A DNA stretch of 7,941 nt from Chloroflexia bacterium (GTDB lineage: Bacteria; Chloroflexota; Chloroflexia; Thermomicrobiales; JALYUS01): contig JAICJW010000208.1 of assembly GCA_025928215.1 (NCBI GenBank), forward strand, positions 1-7,941. The letters run 5' to 3'. The notes under the pieces are model-generated. The model made no database searches and had not been told where the DNA came from. It saw nothing but the letters and a program-made list of their open reading frames with translations. Shown here piece by piece: positions 5,476 to 7,941 of the stretch. Numbering within the stretch: the stretch's first letter is position 1; each line of letters begins with the position of its first letter. Both the position numbers and the translations under genes were made by a program.

Positions 5476-7124
5476 CGCGCGGGCAACGGGGAACGATTCG
5501 ACTCTTCGCGACGCTCGCGCTGATCGGGGTGATCGCCATCGGCATCATCGCGCGGAACGATCATCTCTGGCTGCTCTGCATGGCGCTCGCCGTGCCGTTT
5601 ACCGCCGTGGCGCTCTGGCGCGGCGCGCCGCGCGATGAACCACTTTTCAACCGGACGTCGCAGAAACTGGCGCATATTCTCCTGACATTGTTCATGCTCC
5701 TCAGCATGCAACTCGTCCGGGCGCAAGTCGTCACATCGGGTGCGACGCAATCCCGTACGGAGGATACGCCGCTCGGAGTGGTCCGCAACCCGCGCTTGCT
5801 CGACGCGCAGTTGCAGGCGCTTCGTGGCGAAGTCTTCTCATCCGACGGGGTGAAAATCGTCGGGCGGGATGTGCAAGCGGATAAGAGCGTCCGCCGCACC
5901 TACCCGGATCCGACGGCGGATTATCTGGTCGGTTACTATAACCCCGTCCGGTACGGTATGAGTAACCTCGAATTCGCGGATAACGCCGCGTTGAGTGGCC
6001 GCACCGACGCCGACCCCGCGAAGGCGCTGGAATGGTCGCTCCTGCATCAACCCGCCCAGGGGAATGATCTGATCCTGACACTCAATGCCGCGCTCCAACA
6101 ACAAGCGACGAATCTGCTCGGCAACCGGAACGGTTCGATCGTCCTCCTCGATGCGAAGACCGGTGCGGTGCTCGCGATGGTCTCCAATCCGCACCTCGAC
6201 CCGGCGGGATTGGCGGCAGTGCCGGGCAATGATCCGGCGGCATATTGGGATGCCCTGCGGAACAACCCCAATTCGCCCTTTGTCCTGCGCCCCACGCAAG
6301 GCTTATATACACCGGGTTCGATCTTCAAGACGATCACCGCCGCCGCCGCGATTGACGCTGGCAAGGCGCGGCCCGACACGAAGTACGAAGATCGCGGCTT
6401 TTACAATATCGAAGGGTTCCAGCTGACGGAGCAGAATATCCCGAAGGGGCATGAGGGCCAGCAATCGTGGACACTCGAAGAGGGGTACCAATGGTCCCTC
6501 AATGTCGTGTTCGCCCAGGTTGGGGCGCAGACGCTCGGCGGGCCGCTCCTGAGTGACTACGCGAAGAAGTTCGGCTTCGGCGAGCAGATACCGTTCGATC
6601 TCGGCACGAACGCGAGCCGCGTCAGCGACGATCCGAACTTCCTCAAGAGCGGTTCCGCCGTTGCTCAGACCGCATTTGGGCAAGGCCAACTGCTGGCGAC
6701 GCCGCTCCAGATGGCGCTCGTCGCGGCGTGCATGGCGAACGACGGCAAGGAGATGGAGCCGTACCTTGTCTCCGCCGTTCGCCGCCCGGATGGCACGATT
6801 GCCAGCGAGCACACACCGACGGTGTGGAAGCAGCCGATCCGCTCGGAAACCGCCGTGCAGATGCGCGCGATCATGGAGAACTCTGTCGCGAACGGCTACG
6901 CGAACACGGCGGCGATCCCCGGTGTGAAGTCCGGCGGCAAGACCGGCACCGCCGAAGTGCCGAACGCCCAGCCGCACGCGTGGTACATCGGTTATGCCCC
7001 CGGCAAAACGACGACCTACGCCATCGCTGTCCTCGTTGAGAACGGCGGCGAAGGCTCGACCGTCGCGGCGCCACTCGCCAAGCAGCTCCTGCAAGCGACG
7101 CTGGCGTACGACGCGAAGAAGTAG
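5472..7124 (+). CDS. pbpA: class B penicillin-binding protein, PbpA-like transpeptidase with three predicted N-terminal helices
   Basis: The enzyme crosslinks peptidoglycan peptides as the transpeptidase partner of the SEDS protein encoded just upstream, on the outer face of the membrane. The three active-site motifs are intact: S283-IF-K286 (within YTPGSIFKT), S342-L-N344 and K490-T-G (KTGTAE). The pedestal region has GEVFSSDG (119-126), YLVGYYNPVRYGMSNLE (151-167) and LTLNAALQQQA (202-212). The C-terminal stretch PHAWYIGYAP followed by AIAVLVENG matches actinobacterial PbpA (Rv0016c type) closely by recall. At 550 residues it is some 60 longer than that protein. The surplus is N-terminal and holds two additional hydrophobic segments (about 11-28 and 32-49) before the usual single anchor (about 66-84). 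The start is fixed by the 4-bp ATGA overlap with rodA, with GGGGG at 5459-5463 as a possible ribosome site. No PASTA repeats are present. Confidence 0.93.
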   Translation: MTRGQRGTIRLFATLALIGVIAIGIIARNDHLWLLCMALAVPFTAVALWRGAPRDEPLFNRTSQKLAHILLTLFMLLSMQLVRAQVVTSGATQSRTEDTPLGVVRNPRLLDAQLQALRGEVFSSDGVKIVGRDVQADKSVRRTYPDPTADYLVGYYNPVRYGMSNLEFADNAALSGRTDADPAKALEWSLLHQPAQGNDLILTLNAALQQQATNLLGNRNGSIVLLDAKTGAVLAMVSNPHLDPAGLAAVPGNDPAAYWDALRNNPNSPFVLRPTQGLYTPGSIFKTITAAAAIDAGKARPDTKYEDRGFYNIEGFQLTEQNIPKGHEGQQSWTLEEGYQWSLNVVFAQVGAQTLGGPLLSDYAKKFGFGEQIPFDLGTNASRVSDDPNFLKSGSAVAQTAFGQGQLLATPLQMALVAACMANDGKEMEPYLVSAVRRPDGTIASEHTPTVWKQPIRSETAVQMRAIMENSVANGYANTAAIPGVKSGGKTGTAEVPNAQPHAWYIGYAPGKTTTYAIAVLVENGGEGSTVAAPLAKQLLQATLAYDAKK

Positions 7125-7130
7125 GCGACG

Positions 7131-7715
7131 GTGACGAAGAATTCCGCTGATGTGCCGATCATCGCATTTGAAACGCAGCATGATTGGCATACATGGCTCG
7201 ACGAACATCAAGCGGAGCCGTCGGGGGTGTGGCTCAAGATCGCCAAGAAAGCGGCCGGTATCCCTACCGTGACATATGCGGACGCGTTGGAGAGTGCGCT
7301 GTGCTACGGGTGGATTGACGGGCAGAAGCGCGCCTTTGATGACCGATACTTCCTGCAACGGTTCACGCCACGCCGCGCCAACAGTATTTGGTCGCGCGTC
7401 AATCGCGAGAAAGCGATGGCGCTCATTGCCGAAGGCAGGATGCAGCCAGCGGGACTACAACAAGTGGAACTGGCGAAGGGCGATGGTCGCTGGGAGGCGG
7501 CCTATCAGTCGCAGCGCACGATGACGATTCCTGACGATCTCCAGCGTGCGTTAGACGAGAACCCGCAGGCGAAGGAGTTCTTCGGCATGCTGAATAGCAG
7601 CAATCGGTACGCGATCCTCTGGAGAGTGGAGACCGCCAAAAAACCTGAAACACGTGCCGCACGGATCGCAACCTACATTGAGATGCTCACGAAGGGCGAG
7701 AAAATCCACCCGTAG
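7131..7715 (+). CDS. YdeI/OmpD-associated (OmdA) family protein
   Basis: The 194-residue protein fits the widespread YdeI/OmdA family of small soluble proteins. Visible signatures: GVWLKIAKK (32-40), TYADALESALCYGWIDGQKRAFD split over 48-70, YFLQRFTPRR (73-82) and the following SIWSRVNREKAMALI (85-99), then a helical C-terminal part with ELAKGDGRW (113-121) and ARIATYIEML (177-186). Some relatives are called bacteriocin-protection or stress proteins, but the biochemical function is not settled and I assign none. The start is the GTG at 7131, 6 bp after the pbpA stop; the ribosome site is weak (GTAGG overlapping that stop), which suggests translation coupled to pbpA. No signal peptide or membrane helix is seen. 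Its place at the end of a wall-synthesis transcript may be incidental. Confidence 0.87.
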   Translation: MTKNSADVPIIAFETQHDWHTWLDEHQAEPSGVWLKIAKKAAGIPTVTYADALESALCYGWIDGQKRAFDDRYFLQRFTPRRANSIWSRVNREKAMALIAEGRMQPAGLQQVELAKGDGRWEAAYQSQRTMTIPDDLQRALDENPQAKEFFGMLNSSNRYAILWRVETAKKPETRAARIATYIEMLTKGEKIHP

Positions 7716-7718
7716 TAT

Positions 7719-7736
7719 GCGCGCGAACAGCGCGCG
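7719..7736. terminator. GC-only hairpin just after the OmdA-family gene
   Basis: GCGCGC at 7719-7724 pairs with GCGCGC at 7730-7735 around a 5-nt loop; the same bases also allow a register one base to the right. It begins 4 bp after the stop of the rightward gene. There is no U-tract, only GAAAG, so on its own it is a weak terminator candidate. It may act together with the stronger hairpin that follows. Confidence 0.35.
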
Positions 7737-7739
7737 AAA

Positions 7740-7762
7740 GACGCGGCCTGTGGGGCCGCGTC
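7740..7762. terminator. strong 9-bp hairpin between convergent genes, possible bidirectional terminator
   Basis: GACGCGGCC at 7740-7748 and GGCCGCGTC at 7754-7762 form a perfect 9-bp GC-rich stem with a 5-nt loop (TGTGG). On the minus strand the stem is followed by TTTCGCG, a short T-run, so it suits the leftward permease gene slightly better than the rightward operon. The location between two converging genes supports a shared terminator. The absence of a long U-tract is common in high-GC genomes but lowers certainty. Confidence 0.55.
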
Positions 7763-7784
7763 GGGTCAGGGATGGTTGGCTGGG

Positions 7785-7802
7785 TGCTGGCTGCTGGCTG
7801 CT
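7785..7802. repeat. short 7-bp tandem repeat (TGCTGGC, about 2.6 copies)
   Basis: Two perfect TGCTGGC units (7785-7798) are followed by TGCT, and the bases before (TTGGCTGG) look like a decayed unit. The repeat touches the stop codon of the leftward permease gene (7801-7803). It looks like a replication-slippage product in non-coding sequence; no function is suggested. Confidence 0.6.
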
Positions 7803-7941
7803 ACCCCTGAGTCTTGCGGGGGTCGAGCGCATCGCGCAACCCATCACCGATGAAGTTGATGCTCAAGACCGTCAGGAAGATCATCATCCCCGGCCCCACC
7901 GCCATCCACCACGCAATGTCCAGAAAGTCCCGCGATTCACT
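7801..7941 (-). CDS. ABC-transporter permease, DppC/OppC-like, C-terminal 46 residues only
   Basis: Reading leftward from the window edge, 46 codons end at TAG (7801-7803). The visible peptide runs DFLDIAWWMAVGPGMMIFL, then TVLSINFIGDGLRDALDPR, then KTQG. The pattern W-W-x-x-x-x-PG-x-x-x-x-LTVLxxNxxGDGLRDALDPR is the hallmark C-terminus of DppC/OppC permeases in dipeptide, oligopeptide or nickel ABC importers, where it forms the last transmembrane helix and a cytoplasmic tail. The rest of the gene, and any partner permease, ATPase or binding protein, lies beyond the right edge, so the substrate is unknown. It converges on the rodA-pbpA transcript, with two hairpins between. Confidence 0.9.
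   Translation of the reverse strand, partial: SESRDFLDIAWWMAVGPGMMIFLTVLSINFIGDGLRDALDPRKTQG

Noticed and set aside
6303..7358. Leftward 351-codon open frame opposite pbpA and the OmdA-family gene
   Set aside because: It crosses a gene boundary on the other strand and has the Arg/Leu/Val-rich look of antisense GC-rich sequence.

Overview
The window is about 8 kb of GC-rich, densely packed bacterial chromosome. The protein set suggests a Chloroflexota (Thermomicrobia-like) or neighbouring high-GC lineage: an actinobacterial-type RodA/PbpA pair, a Tat-exported GVxG-repeat surface protein, an M20D amidohydrolase and a DppC/OppC-type permease. This placement is an inference from recalled family resemblance; no marker gene is present to prove it.

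Layout. Positions 1-1579 hold a leftward pair: a small cysteine/histidine protein (1121-1579, minus), then an M20D metallo-amidohydrolase (1-1088, minus) whose C-terminus lies outside the window. The divergent region 1580-1770 contains a likely leaderless promoter for the small protein and an 84-bp nested inverted repeat. A rightward, probably solitary gene (1771-3162) encodes a Tat-type secreted glycine-rich repeat protein. A sigma70-like promoter (TTGACA, 17-bp spacer) then precedes a tight rightward series: mtnP (3252-4127), rodA-like SEDS glycosyltransferase (4147-5475), pbpA-like class B PBP (5472-7124) and a YdeI/OmdA-family protein (7131-7715). The distances are 19 bp, a 4-bp overlap and 6 bp. 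Two hairpins and a short 7-bp tandem repeat fill the convergent gap, and the last 46 codons of an ABC-transporter permease (7801-7941, minus) run off the right edge.

How the genes work together. RodA and PbpA form the standard polymerase/transpeptidase pair of peptidoglycan synthesis, and their ATGA overlap fits stoichiometric production. The upstream mtnP gene recycles methylthioadenosine and has no obvious link to wall synthesis, so its place in this transcript looks incidental or lineage-specific. The amidohydrolase and the permease fragment fit peptide or amino-acid-derivative metabolism, but they lie at opposite ends and nothing here connects them.

No clear new defence or mobile system is visible. 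The points most worth a second look are the internally duplicated CxxC...HxxC protein, the N-terminal two-helix extension of the PBP, the nested inverted repeat between the divergent genes, and a hairpin that may couple mtnP and rodA translation.
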